From Planctomycetota bacterium (GTDB taxonomy: Bacteria; Planctomycetota; UBA1135; GCA-002686595), in the NCBI GenBank assembly GCA_023150475.1, contig JAKLKU010000016.1:62001-126000 (forward strand): 64,000 nucleotides of DNA, given 5' to 3'. The translations under genes and the position numbers were made by a program. Below, one piece after another: positions 1-13,043 of the stretch (within the stretch, counting starts at the first letter, position 1; every line of letters starts with the position of its first letter). Below the pieces are notes generated by a model. It worked only from the letters and a program-made list of their open reading frames with translations. It was not told where the DNA came from and did not search any database.

Positions 1-1
1 C

Positions 2-1153
2 GACGTCGTCGTCGGCACCGCGAAAGTGACGTCCGGTTCGGGCAGCGCGTACGTCTTCCACGCGTCCGGCACGACGTGGAGCCAAGCGCTCGCCGTGATC
101 GACACCATCAAACCGCTCGGAGCGTCGGTGGCGATTCGGGACGACACGTTGTTGATCGGACGCGCCGACCTGAACTCGTTCGTCAACGGCAGCGGAGTCC
201 TCGTCTATCGGCGGCACGGTCCGACGACGTGGACGTTCTCCTCGACGCTGACGCCGCCGTTCACTCCTGTCGGGTGGGCGCGCAGCCTCGCGATCGGTGA
301 TGGAGTCGTCGCCGTCGGCGGACGATTCTCCGGCGGTCTGGGCTTCGCGGCCGTCGACGTCTACGACTTCGATCCGAGCACCTCCTCGAATTTCGTGTTC
401 AACGCGCACTTCGTCGGGGAACCGACCAATCCGTCGGGACGGGACGCGTTCGGAGCCTCGCTCGGATTCACGCGGGACGCCGCGAGCACCGGCGAGCTGC
501 TCGTCGTCGGCGCGCCGCGTGAGGACTTCACGGCGCCGAACGACGGCATGGTGCACGTGTTCGCGCACTTCGCGCCGCAGTGGAAGCGCGTCGCGCGCGT
601 CACGGCGCCCGCAGCGGCGGGCTTCGACGAGTTCGGCAGCGCCGTCGCGACGAGCGGCGCCGAACTGCTCGTCGGCGCGTGGAAACGCGACGGCGCCGTC
701 GGCGACGAAGGTGAGCTCTTCGTGTTCGATCTCACGCCGGTGCCGACGAACTACTGCTTGCCGAAAGTGAACTCGCTCGGCTGCAAGGCGATCCTGTCGG
801 CCTCCGGTGTGCCGAGTGCGAGCGCGGGGTCGGGCTTCACGATCGACCTCGCGAACGTGCTGCCGGACAAGCTCGGCGTGCTCTTCTACTCGTACGCTTC
901 GCAAGCCGTGCCCTTCCGCGGCGGGTACTTGTGCGTGACCGCGCCGTTCGAGCGCGCCGCGACTCTGACGTCGAACGACGGGACGTTCTGCGAAGGCGCG
1001 TACTCGAGCGACTTCAACGCGTACGTCGCGAGCGGCGCCGATCCGGCGCTCGTCGCCGGCGCGGAAGTGTTCTGTCAGTGGGCGACGCGCGATCCGGTGG
1101 ACGCCTACGGCAGTGGGCTCTCCGACGGACTCTGGTTCTTGCTCGGGCCCTGA
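2..1153 (+). CDS. Secreted FG-GAP-like beta-propeller protein, 5'-truncated by window edge
   Basis: The reading frame is open from base 2, so the start and any signal peptide lie outside the window. The body has FG-GAP-like strands (DVVVGTA near the left edge, FGASLGF, FGSAVATSGAELLVGAW) as in integrin-type propellers. The last ~130 residues form a separate domain that starts with YCLPKVNSLGC, contains three further Cys and ends in GLSDGLWFLLGP. Similar C-terminal domains are found in at least four other proteins of this window. The gene downstream (1403-3019) is a close paralogue, especially over the last propeller blade and the C-terminal domain. The protein is probably exported or cell-surface. 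The exact role is unknown; the fold is inferred from the repeats. Confidence 0.75.
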   Translation, partial: DVVVGTAKVTSGSGSAYVFHASGTTWSQALAVIDTIKPLGASVAIRDDTLLIGRADLNSFVNGSGVLVYRRHGPTTWTFSSTLTPPFTPVGWARSLAIGDGVVAVGGRFSGGLGFAAVDVYDFDPSTSSNFVFNAHFVGEPTNPSGRDAFGASLGFTRDAASTGELLVVGAPREDFTAPNDGMVHVFAHFAPQWKRVARVTAPAAAGFDEFGSAVATSGAELLVGAWKRDGAVGDEGELFVFDLTPVPTNYCLPKVNSLGCKAILSASGVPSASAGSGFTIDLANVLPDKLGVLFYSYASQAVPFRGGYLCVTAPFERAATLTSNDGTFCEGAYSSDFNAYVASGADPALVAGAEVFCQWATRDPVDAYGSGLSDGLWFLLGP

Positions 1154-1402
1154 CGTTCGCGCGCTCCGTGTTTCGACGACGGGCGCGACGACCACCCGCG
1201 TCTCGTGACGGGGATCGGGTGCCGTCGACGTCGCGGCGTCGTGAGCGTTCGAGCGCGGCGTGACTCGCGCCCCGCGCGGCGAGCCGGTGACGCGGAGTCC
1301 GCGCTACGGTCTTCTGCGGCTGGGCAGGATTCGAGGGGCCGGTTAGCGTCCGAACGCCGAGCGCTTCGGGAGACGGCGCTCGACTTCTACTTGGAGGTCC
1401 CG

Positions 1403-3019
1403 ATGAAGTTCGCACGTTCCCTGCGAGCTGTGCTCGCGCTCTCGTTCGCTTTCGTCTCGCACGCCACGGCTCAGAGCGTTTGGCCATGGCAGTTGGACAA
1501 GAAGCTCGTGGCACCGGACACCGATGCTGGCGATCGCTTCGGCCACGCCGTCGCGGCGCAAGGCCCGTTCGCACTCGTCGGCGCGCCCTACGACGACGAA
1601 GCGGGTCAAGATGCAGGCGCCGTCTACTCGTTCCGCAACGTCGGAGGCAGTTGGGTGTTCGACGCGAAGATCCTGAGTTCGCACCCGCGCGCGGATGGTC
1701 ACTTCGGCTTCGCCGTCGCGCTCGACAGCGGTTTCGCAGTCGTCGGCTCGCCGACACTCTCCGGCACGGCGACAGGCGATGCGTTCGTGCTGCGCCACGA
1801 CGGGACGAGCTGGGTGCACGAACAACGCGTGCTTCCGGCTCAGCTCCAACTCTGGTACGGCGCGGCCGTCGACATCTGGCGAGGCACGTTGGTCGTCTCC
1901 GGTCGAGGCGTGCCGACGGCGCCGCAAGGACGCGCCTACGTGTACTCGAAGGGCACCGGAGGTTGGTCGCAGGTGTTCGCCGCGTCCGGGTTGTTGCCGT
2001 ATGGCACCGCGTGTTCCGTCTTCGATCACACGCTGCTCGTCGGATCTCCTGGTTCGAACAACCAGTCGGTGTTCGTCTATCGCGAGAGCGCGCCCGGCAC
2101 CTGGGCATTCGCCAGTTTCGTGACGCCGTCGGAGCCCGACACGCAGTTCGGCACGAGCGTCGCGCTCGGGCAGGACGTCGCCGCGGTCGGTTCGGTGTCG
2201 CCGCCGCTCTCCAAGGGCCGCGTCGAACTGTTCGACTGCCAGACTGCGAACCCGCAGACGTTCTCTCCCACGGGTGCGTTCACGGAGCAGAGCCCGCTCT
2301 TCGCGCCGACCGAGTTCGGCCGCGTCTTGCAGTTCCTCGAGGACCCGGGCGAACCCGCGAACCTGCTGATCGTCGGCGAAGCGCGACGGAAGTTCACGAC
2401 GAAGAACGACGGCATGGCGCACGTCTTCGCGCGCGTCGGCACGGAGTGGCAACGAGTCGCGCGCATCACGGCACCCGATGCCGCCACGTTCGACGAATTC
2501 GGCCACGGTGTCGCGATCACGGGGCTCCAAGTCGTGGTCGGTGCGTGGCAAGCGGATGCGCCGACGCCCGACTCCGGCGCGGCGTACACGTACGACCTGC
2601 AGATCCTCCCGACCGTGTACTGCACGGCGAAGACCAACACGCTCGGTTGTGCGCCGGCGATCACTTGGAACGGAGTGCCGAGCGCGAGCGTAGGCTCCGG
2701 TTTCGACATCGGTTGCGTCGACGCGCTGCCGGAAAAGCTCGGCGTCCTCTTCTACAGCGACGTCGCCGACATCGTGCCGTTCCGCGGCGGGTGGTTGTGC
2801 ATCGCAGCGCCGCTGAAGCGCGCCGTGACGCAACACGCGAGCTCGGGCTCGTTCTGCGACGGCGCGTACACGACCGACTTCAATGCGTTCATCGCGGCGG
2901 GCCACGACCCGGCGCTGATCGCGGGCGAAAGCCGGTACTGCCAGTGGGCGACGCGCGACCCGGCGGACGCCTGGGGCAGCGGCCTGTCGCAGGCGCTCTG
3001 GTTCGAGATCGGGCCTTGA
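1403..3019 (+). CDS. Secreted FG-GAP-like beta-propeller protein (paralogue of the preceding gene)
   Basis: The start is the ATG at 1403. It has a GGAGGT ribosome-binding site about 5 bases upstream and begins a clear signal peptide (MKFARSLRAVLALSF... ending HATAQS). An open frame extends further upstream, but it lacks these features. The protein is 538 residues. Blades carry motifs such as FGHAVAAQGPFALVGAPYDD, FGTSVALGQDVAAVGS and FGHGVAITGLQVVVGAW, resembling FG-GAP repeats without strong DxDG calcium loops. The C-terminal domain starts at YCTAKTNTLGC and ends in LSQALWFEIGP. The partial gene to the left matches it through NDGM.HVFA and FDEFG to the end, which indicates tandem duplication. 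It is probably a surface or extracellular protein of unknown ligand. Confidence 0.8.
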   Translation: MKFARSLRAVLALSFAFVSHATAQSVWPWQLDKKLVAPDTDAGDRFGHAVAAQGPFALVGAPYDDEAGQDAGAVYSFRNVGGSWVFDAKILSSHPRADGHFGFAVALDSGFAVVGSPTLSGTATGDAFVLRHDGTSWVHEQRVLPAQLQLWYGAAVDIWRGTLVVSGRGVPTAPQGRAYVYSKGTGGWSQVFAASGLLPYGTACSVFDHTLLVGSPGSNNQSVFVYRESAPGTWAFASFVTPSEPDTQFGTSVALGQDVAAVGSVSPPLSKGRVELFDCQTANPQTFSPTGAFTEQSPLFAPTEFGRVLQFLEDPGEPANLLIVGEARRKFTTKNDGMAHVFARVGTEWQRVARITAPDAATFDEFGHGVAITGLQVVVGAWQADAPTPDSGAAYTYDLQILPTVYCTAKTNTLGCAPAITWNGVPSASVGSGFDIGCVDALPEKLGVLFYSDVADIVPFRGGWLCIAAPLKRAVTQHASSGSFCDGAYTTDFNAFIAAGHDPALIAGESRYCQWATRDPADAWGSGLSQALWFEIGP

Positions 3020-3280
3020 CGATCGGTGTGGTGGCCTTGCCAGCCATTCCGGTATCCACTCCGTGTCACGGGCCGATGGCGCACCCGCCGGCCGATCTCG
3101 TGGTGGTGTCCTCGGGCCCCATTCCACTTCCGATCGGATCGCGCGGCAGCTGAGCGTCGCGGACAGTTCGTCACTTGCGCGGCCAAGACGCTTGGGCTTG
3201 ATCATCCGAGCGTCGTGGTCGCGCGCGTGGAGAGCAAGTTCGTTCACGTCCTCCAGTCCCATCCGATGCAGGAGCAGAAC

Positions 3281-3861
3281 ATGAAGTTCGCCGCCTCGCC
3301 GTCCTAGCGATCTCCGTTGCCGCGGCCCACCTCGCCGTGACTCTTCGAGTCGATGCTGCGCCTCAGTCCGCGTTGCCACCCGTCCCGCCGCAACTCCTGC
3401 GCAACACGGCGTGCACCTACTTCGGCGGTAGCGTGCCGGCGGCCGGAGTCGCGAAGGCCAACGACCGTGCGCAAGGAGTGCACGTCGTACCAGGTAGCGA
3501 GAACATCGTCATCGTTGGCAACACTGGCTCGAACAACTTCGGACACCGATTCGCGCTTGGGCTTCCAGGATGGGATCAGTCACACCGAGGCGGCAGCGAT
3601 GCGTTCCTCGTGAAGCTGTCGTACGACGCGGTCGAGACGACGCTCGGCTACGCGACGTACTTCGGACGTGGGAATCTCACCGGGGACCCGCAGTACGCGG
3701 ATCGCGGTCGACACTTGACGCTGAAGCCGTCCAACAGCCGTGTCGTGTTCTCGGGCGACACCGCAGTGTCGGATTTCCCAACCGCGTCGAACGGTGCTAG
3801 CAACCCTGTCTTCGGTCCGACGTGGACGACCGGTGGTACCAGCGATCCCTGCGAGGCCTAG
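3281..3861 (+). pseudogene. Frameshifted, truncated SBBP-repeat (beta-propeller) protein remnant
   Basis: An ATG at 3281 reads MKFAASPS and then stops. One base over, the same DNA reads a signal-peptide-like stretch (RRLAVLAISVAAAHLAV) that stays open to 3861. This looks like a one-base indel inside the signal sequence. The open part has SBBP-family motifs (CTYFGGS, GGSDAFLVKL, SGDTAVSDFPT) but only about one and a half repeats before the stop, where intact members have many. No continuation was recognised downstream before the next gene. An alternative reading is a short functional protein starting at 3337, but that start would lose most of the signal peptide. Confidence 0.5.
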
Positions 3862-3971
3862 GTCGCCATTCACAACGCGAATTGACCTCCAGGTTGGTGC
3901 ACGTGGTTTCGTCCTCGCAAGGCGTTCCGGGCAACCGCTGGCAGCGACGCGTCGATCGCGGTCCGCCGGTA

Positions 3972-5672
3972 GTGCTCGCTTTGTCCATTCGGCCCTGGTG
4001 CTCCATCGCCGCGCTCGTTGTCGCTCCGCATGCGGTTGGGCAGAGCGCACTGGTGACTCACTTCGGCACTTCGGTGGGTGATAAGGCAGGGTTGACTGTC
4101 GCTGGTGCAGGAGATGTGGATGCTGATGGTCGCTGCGATGTCATCGTGGCGCTGCCAGGCTATTCGGTTTCAGGCAACTACGTCGGGGCGGCGCTCCTGT
4201 ACTCCGGCGCGGATGGGCACCTCATTCGTTCGCACGTTGGGCAGACGCATCTCAATCTGTTCGGCGCGTACGTCAGTGGCGCGGGCGATGTCGACGGCGA
4301 CGGCCACGACGATGTCATCGTGAGCGAGATGTTCGGGGATGTCGGTGGCAAGGACTTCGGCAACGCCCACATCTACTCCGGCAGCGATGGAGCCGTCCTG
4401 CACACGTTCATCGGCCCCGCGCTCGGATCGAGATTCGGAGTCGTTTCCGAGGCAGGCGACGTGGACGCGGATGGGTACGCGGACGTGGTGGTGGGTGCGT
4501 ATTTCGACAAGGTCGCGGGGCCGGAGTCGGGAAGCGCGTTCGTGTACTCGGGCAAGACGGGCGCGCAGTTGTGGAAGTTCAGCGCTGACTCGCCCGGGGA
4601 TTGGTTCGGGCTCTCCGTCGACGGCGTCGGCGACGTCGATCACGACGGTCATGCCGACATCCTCGTCGGCGCGCCGTACGACGGCGTCTCGTCTCCCTTC
4701 GCCGGCACGGCACGGATCTACTCCGGTCGCACCGGCGCCGTGCTGCTCTCGATTCACGGCGATCACGCCTTCGACACACTCGGTTGGTCGGTGGCGGGCG
4801 CAGGCGACGTCAATGCCGACGGATTTCCCGACGTCGTGCTCGGCGCGACGGGCTCGAGCGTCGGCGGAATCGCAAACGGCGCAGTATTCGTGCACTCGGG
4901 CAAGGACGGCTCGCGTCTGTTCGCCTTCCTCGGCCATCACGACTACGACTACCTCGGCTGGACCGTGGACGGAGCGGGCGACGTCAACGGCGACGGGTAC
5001 GGCGACGTGGTGCTCGGTTCCTACAACTCGTGGTTCGGGCACGGCTTCGGCTATCCGGTGCTCTCAGGGAAGGCCCACGTGATTTCTGGTCGCGAAGGCA
5101 CGCCTCTCTACTTCGTGCACGGCGGCGCGCAGACCGACAGCTTCGCGTGGTGCGTCGCGGGCGCGGGCGATGTCGACGGCGACGGACTCGACGACATCAT
5201 CGTCGGCGAGCCGCAGCTCGATCGCGGCACGACGAACACCGGCGCGGCGCACGTCTACTCGAGTTGCCCGCTGCCGCCGATCGTGTACTGCACGAGCACG
5301 CCGAGCGCATCGAGCGGCACGCCGCACGTGACGAGCACCGGCTCGGCGACGCTGGGCGGAGCGGACGACTTCTTCCTCACGGCGACGGGACTCGTGCCGC
5401 ACGGTTCGACGTGGTTGATCGTGGGCTGGGAGTCCCTGAACCCTCCGTTCGTGGGCGGCGCGTCATGCGTCGCGCCGCCGATCGAACGCGTGAGCGTCGG
5501 CAACGCAGATGCGAGCGGCACGGTTCGCTTCCATGCGTCGCACGCGTGGATGGCGAGCCTCGGGCTCGGTGTCGGCTCGAACGTCTTCCTGCAGTTCGTG
5601 GGCCGTGAGCCGACCTCGGGTACAGGCGGTTTGGCGTGGACACAGGGTCTTCACGCGACGATTTGTGACTGA
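3972..5672 (+). CDS. Secreted seven-repeat FG-GAP (integrin-alpha-like) beta-propeller protein
   Basis: The protein contains seven copies of a calcium-loop motif of the type GAGDVDGDGxDDVIVG (for example GAGDVDADGRCDVIVA, GAGDVDGDGHDDVIVS, GVGDVDHDGHADILVG, GAGDVNGDGYGDVVLG). That number fits a complete seven-bladed propeller binding Ca2+ at DxDxDG loops. The start is uncertain. The frame is open from 3822, but the signal-peptide-like segment (VLALSIRPWC...APHAVGQS) supports the GTG at 3972 or the TTG at 3981. The C-terminal ~130 residues (from YCTSTPSASSG) are a divergent version of the Cys-containing domain of the neighbouring secreted proteins, with PPIERV and ending ATICD. It is probably an exported surface protein; its ligand is unknown. 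Confidence 0.8.
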   Translation: MLALSIRPWCSIAALVVAPHAVGQSALVTHFGTSVGDKAGLTVAGAGDVDADGRCDVIVALPGYSVSGNYVGAALLYSGADGHLIRSHVGQTHLNLFGAYVSGAGDVDGDGHDDVIVSEMFGDVGGKDFGNAHIYSGSDGAVLHTFIGPALGSRFGVVSEAGDVDADGYADVVVGAYFDKVAGPESGSAFVYSGKTGAQLWKFSADSPGDWFGLSVDGVGDVDHDGHADILVGAPYDGVSSPFAGTARIYSGRTGAVLLSIHGDHAFDTLGWSVAGAGDVNADGFPDVVLGATGSSVGGIANGAVFVHSGKDGSRLFAFLGHHDYDYLGWTVDGAGDVNGDGYGDVVLGSYNSWFGHGFGYPVLSGKAHVISGREGTPLYFVHGGAQTDSFAWCVAGAGDVDGDGLDDIIVGEPQLDRGTTNTGAAHVYSSCPLPPIVYCTSTPSASSGTPHVTSTGSATLGGADDFFLTATGLVPHGSTWLIVGWESLNPPFVGGASCVAPPIERVSVGNADASGTVRFHASHAWMASLGLGVGSNVFLQFVGREPTSGTGGLAWTQGLHATICD

Positions 5673-6021
5673 CATCCCCTTCTCCAGAGCGCCGTCCTCC
5701 CCGCACCGTCGTGCTCGTCCGCTGTCTCGAGCGCCGCGTTCGCGGCGCGGTCTGCTGTCGCCGCGGCAGTCTCGCCTACGGGTGCCGCGCGAGACCCGGT
5801 CGGCGCGCTCGCTCCGGCGCGCGATCGGCCCGGGAGTAACCTCCAAAGCGTTCGTCAGCAGTGTCGCCGACTTCCTCCGCGACGCGGGGCGAACGGACAC
5901 TAGAATGCCGCGTCGCTGAACGGAGCTCGGGCGCCTCGCGCCGGGCTCCGATCGGCGTGTCCGCGGCTCGACGGCGCCTCCGCGTCGGGTCGGCGATTCC
6001 GACGCGGAGGATCCGAACGAC
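5673..6021. other. Gene-free stretch upstream of korA
   Basis: This 349-base stretch has no convincing ORF. It contains a GC-rich hairpin at 5731-5748 (7 bp closing a 4-base loop, no U-tract), possibly ending transcription of the FG-GAP gene. A purine-rich CGGAGG around 6005-6010 lies about 11 bases before the korA ATG and may be its ribosome-binding site. The korA promoter is presumably here, but no box could be recognised. Confidence 0.5.
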
Positions 6022-7887
6022 ATGACACAGACGCGCAACGTCGGGGCCGAGCTCCCGTCGCAGCAATTCGAGAACGTGGTCATCCGCTTCGCCGGCGACT
6101 CCGGCGACGGCATGCAGATCACCGGCAGCCAGTTCACGCACACGGCGGCGCTGCTCGGCAACGATCTCGCGACCTTCCCCGACTTCCCGGCCGAGATCCG
6201 GGCTCCCGCCGGCACGCAGCCCGGCGTCTCGGGCTTCCAGGTCCGCTTCAGCTCGAGCGACATCCACACGCCGGGCGACCGACCGGACGTGCTCGTCGCG
6301 ATGAACCCCGCGGCCTTGATCGTCAACATCAAGGACCTCGCGCCGGGCGGCATCGTGATCGTCAACACGGGCCAGTTCACCGAGCGCGACGTCGCGAAGG
6401 CGGGGCTCAAGTCGAACCCGATGACCGACGGGACGCTCTCGGGCTACCGCAAGATCGAGATCGACATCAACGATCGCGTGAAGCGCGCGCTCGAAGGCTC
6501 GCCGCTCTCGCCGAAGGACGTCCAGCGCTGCAAGAACTTCTACACGCTGGGCCTGATGTACTGGCTCTACAGCCGGCCGCTCGATCCGACGGTGGCGTGG
6601 CTGAAGGACAAGTTCTCGAAGAAGCCCGAGCTCGCCGAAGCGAACATCAAGGCGCTGACCGCCGGCTTCAACGCGGGCGACATCCAGGAGCTCTTCCAAG
6701 CCCGCTACGAAGTCGCGCCGTGCACGACGATGGCGCCGGGCACCTACAAGAACATCACTGGCAACGAAGCGCTCGCGATCGGGTTGGTCGCCGGTGCGGA
6801 GCTCGCCGGGCTCAAGGTGTTCATCGGCTCGTACCCGATCACGCCGGCGTCATCGATCCTCGAGCAGCTCGCGAGCTACAAGAACTACGGCGTGATCTCC
6901 TTCCAGGCGGAAGACGAGATCGCGGCGATCTGTTCGGCGATCGGCGGCTCGTACACCGGCCACCTCGGCGTCACGACGACGTCGGGACCGGGGATGGCGC
7001 TCAAAGGCGAAGCGATGGGCCTCGCCGTGTCGCTCGAGCTGCCGCTCGTGATCGTCGACGTGCAACGCGGCGGTCCGTCGACCGGTCTGCCGACCAAGAC
7101 GGAGCAAGCCGACCTGCTCCAAGCGATCTTCGGCCGCAACAGCGAGGCGCCGATCCCGGTGCTCGCCGCGTCGACGCCTTCGGACGCGTTCGAGTGCGCC
7201 GTCGAAGCGTGCCGCATCGCGGTGCAGTACATGACGCCGGTGATCCTCCTCTCCGACGGTTACATCGCGAACGGCGCGGAGCCGTGGCGTCTGCCCGACG
7301 TCGACAAGCTGCCGCGTTTCCCCGCCAAGTTCACGACCGTCGCGCCGGAAGGCGGATTCCTGCCGTACGCGCGCGACGAGAAACGTGCTCGGCCGTGGGT
7401 GAAGCCCGGCACGCCCGGCCTCGAGCACCGCATCGGCGGCCTCGAGAAGGCCCACCTGACCGGCCACATCAGCTACGACCCCGAGAACCACGACTTCATG
7501 GTGCGCATGCGCGCCGCGAAGGTCGCCGGCGTGCGCGACACGATCCCGACGCCGGCCGTGGTCGGCGAGCCGCAGGGCGACTTGCTCGTGCTCGGTTGGG
7601 GCTCGACGTACGGTTCGATCGCGAGCGCGGTCGAGATCGCGCGTCACAAAGGCCAGAAGGTGTCGCGCATGCACTTGCGACACGTGTGGCCGCTGCCCGC
7701 CGGGCTCGACGAGATCTTCTCGCGCTTCAAGGCGATCCTGATCCCCGAGATGAACCTCGGGCAGCTCGCTCGTCTGCTGCGCAGCGAGTACCAACGCCAC
7801 GACTTCATCTCGTACTCCAAGGTGCAGGGACTGCCCTTCAAGACGTTCGAGCTCAACAACAAGATCGACGCGATCCTCGGGAAGTGA
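6022..7887 (+). CDS. korA: 2-oxoacid:ferredoxin oxidoreductase, fused gamma-alpha subunit
   Basis: With KorB this enzyme oxidatively decarboxylates a 2-oxoacid (2-oxoglutarate most often in this architecture) to an acyl-CoA, reducing ferredoxin. The N-terminal ~200 residues are the gamma domain (VIRFAGDSGDGMQITG). The alpha domain follows from about residue 230 (GNEALAIGLVAGAELAG, SYPITPASSILE, TTSGPGMALKGEAMG). The length of 621 residues is normal for the gamma-alpha fused form. The korB start follows the stop by 3 bases, so the two are one operon. Substrate choice between 2-oxoglutarate and other 2-oxoacids cannot be settled from sequence alone. The two-subunit form is known from aerobes as well as anaerobes, which fits the aerobic respiratory operon downstream. 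Confidence 0.92.
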   Translation: MTQTRNVGAELPSQQFENVVIRFAGDSGDGMQITGSQFTHTAALLGNDLATFPDFPAEIRAPAGTQPGVSGFQVRFSSSDIHTPGDRPDVLVAMNPAALIVNIKDLAPGGIVIVNTGQFTERDVAKAGLKSNPMTDGTLSGYRKIEIDINDRVKRALEGSPLSPKDVQRCKNFYTLGLMYWLYSRPLDPTVAWLKDKFSKKPELAEANIKALTAGFNAGDIQELFQARYEVAPCTTMAPGTYKNITGNEALAIGLVAGAELAGLKVFIGSYPITPASSILEQLASYKNYGVISFQAEDEIAAICSAIGGSYTGHLGVTTTSGPGMALKGEAMGLAVSLELPLVIVDVQRGGPSTGLPTKTEQADLLQAIFGRNSEAPIPVLAASTPSDAFECAVEACRIAVQYMTPVILLSDGYIANGAEPWRLPDVDKLPRFPAKFTTVAPEGGFLPYARDEKRARPWVKPGTPGLEHRIGGLEKAHLTGHISYDPENHDFMVRMRAAKVAGVRDTIPTPAVVGEPQGDLLVLGWGSTYGSIASAVEIARHKGQKVSRMHLRHVWPLPAGLDEIFSRFKAILIPEMNLGQLARLLRSEYQRHDFISYSKVQGLPFKTFELNNKIDAILGK

Positions 7888-7890
7888 ACC

Positions 7891-8889
<999 letters not shown>

Positions 8890-8912
8890 CGACGCCTACG
8901 GCATGCACTCGA

Positions 8913-8950
8913 CGAGCGGCTCGCGTTTCGACGCGGGCCGCTCGTGTTTT
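8913..8950 (+). terminator. Intrinsic terminator after korAB
   Basis: A 13-bp stem (arms 8913-8925 and 8932-8944, one G-U pair) closes a six-base loop TTTCGA and is followed by TGTTTT. It lies 24 bases after the korB stop codon. Confidence 0.8.
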
Positions 8951-9369
8951 CGAGCGGGGCTTCGAACACCCTTCGCACGACGTCGGGCTTCGCGGGCTCC
9001 TTCCTACGGCGTAGTGCGCACGCAGCGAGTGCGCGGCGCGTGACGCCAACGCTCGCGCGTGACGTCGCGAAGCGCGAACTCGTCCTCGCTCGACGAGTCG
9101 AGCCCAAGCGCGAGCTACCCAGCAAGGGGCAGACGTGCACGTTTCTACGTACGTCATCGGCGGTGCCGAGCTACGCCGTGCGGCGGATCGCGAGCGCAGG
9201 CGCGGATTCCGAGACTCGCCCGCCAACTCATGCGCACTCCCGCGCAGCACGACAGCGAATCGGAACCGCTTCGCCGTCGCTCGACTCCTGACGAGCGGCG
9301 GCGAGCGGCGTGTTCGGCGTGCGCTCGATCCGTGTCCTGGACGCCTTCCCCGAGGAGCGAGGCGCGTCG
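8951..9369. other. Gene-free leader/promoter region of the ACIII-cbb3 operon
   Basis: About 420 bases lie between the korAB terminator and actA. Short frames here have no signal of being genes. The stretch must hold the promoter of the 18.6-kb respiratory operon. A GAGGAG around 9352-9357 lies 12 bases before the chosen actA ATG. No regulator-binding palindrome (for example FNR-like) was recognised. Confidence 0.5.
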
Positions 9370-10001
9370 ATGAACTTCTTCCCGAAGTGGTGCAACACGC
9401 TGCGGCCCGTGATCGGCGCCGGAGCCGCGGCCGGCGGCCTGTACGTCGTCGCGTTGGTCGCGTACGGCGCGTCGCCGAAGACTCTGAACGTCGGTTTCGC
9501 GCCCGAACAACCGGTGCCGTTCAGCCACGCGCTGCACGCCGGTGAGCTCGGGCTCGACTGCCGGTACTGCCACACGACCGTCGAGAAGGGCGCGCGCGCG
9601 GCGATCCCGCCGACCGAGACCTGCATGAACTGCCACACGCGGATCCGGCCGCAGAGCGACTTGCTCGCGCCGGTGTTCGCGAGCTGGTCCGACGGCAGCT
9701 CGGTGCGCTGGAAGCGCGTCCACGACCTGCCCGACTACGTGTACTTCGATCACAGCGCGCACGTCACGCGCGGCGTCGCGTGCGTCTCGTGTCACGGTCG
9801 CGTCGACACGATGGAGCGCGTGCGGCAGGAGCAGCCCTTGAGCATGGGCTGGTGCCTCGATTGCCACCGTAATCCGACGCCGAACCTGCGTCCGCCGGAG
9901 TTCGTGACCGCGATGGACTGGACGCCCGACCGAGCGCCGGAAGTGATCGGCGCCGAGATCGCCGCGCAGAAGCACATCCAACCCTCGACGGATTGTTCGA
10001 C

Positions 10002-10014
<13 letters not shown>
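9370..10014 (+). CDS. actA: Alternative complex III subunit ActA, pentaheme cytochrome c
   Basis: ActA is the membrane-anchored multiheme cytochrome of alternative complex III, the quinol:cytochrome c/oxidase oxidoreductase that replaces bc1. It has one N-terminal membrane helix (about residues 11-33). Five CxxCH heme sites follow: CRYCH, CMNCH, CVSCH, CLDCH and CSTCH. The number matches characterised pentaheme ActA proteins. I use the ATG at 9370 (214 residues), which follows a GAGGAG and begins directly before the helix; the frame is open further upstream. The actB start lies inside its last codons (13-base overlap), implying translational coupling. The protein should face the periplasm, passing electrons from ActB and the quinol site to downstream cytochromes. 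Confidence 0.92.
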
Positions 10015-13032
<3,018 letters not shown>

Positions 13033-13043
<11 letters not shown>

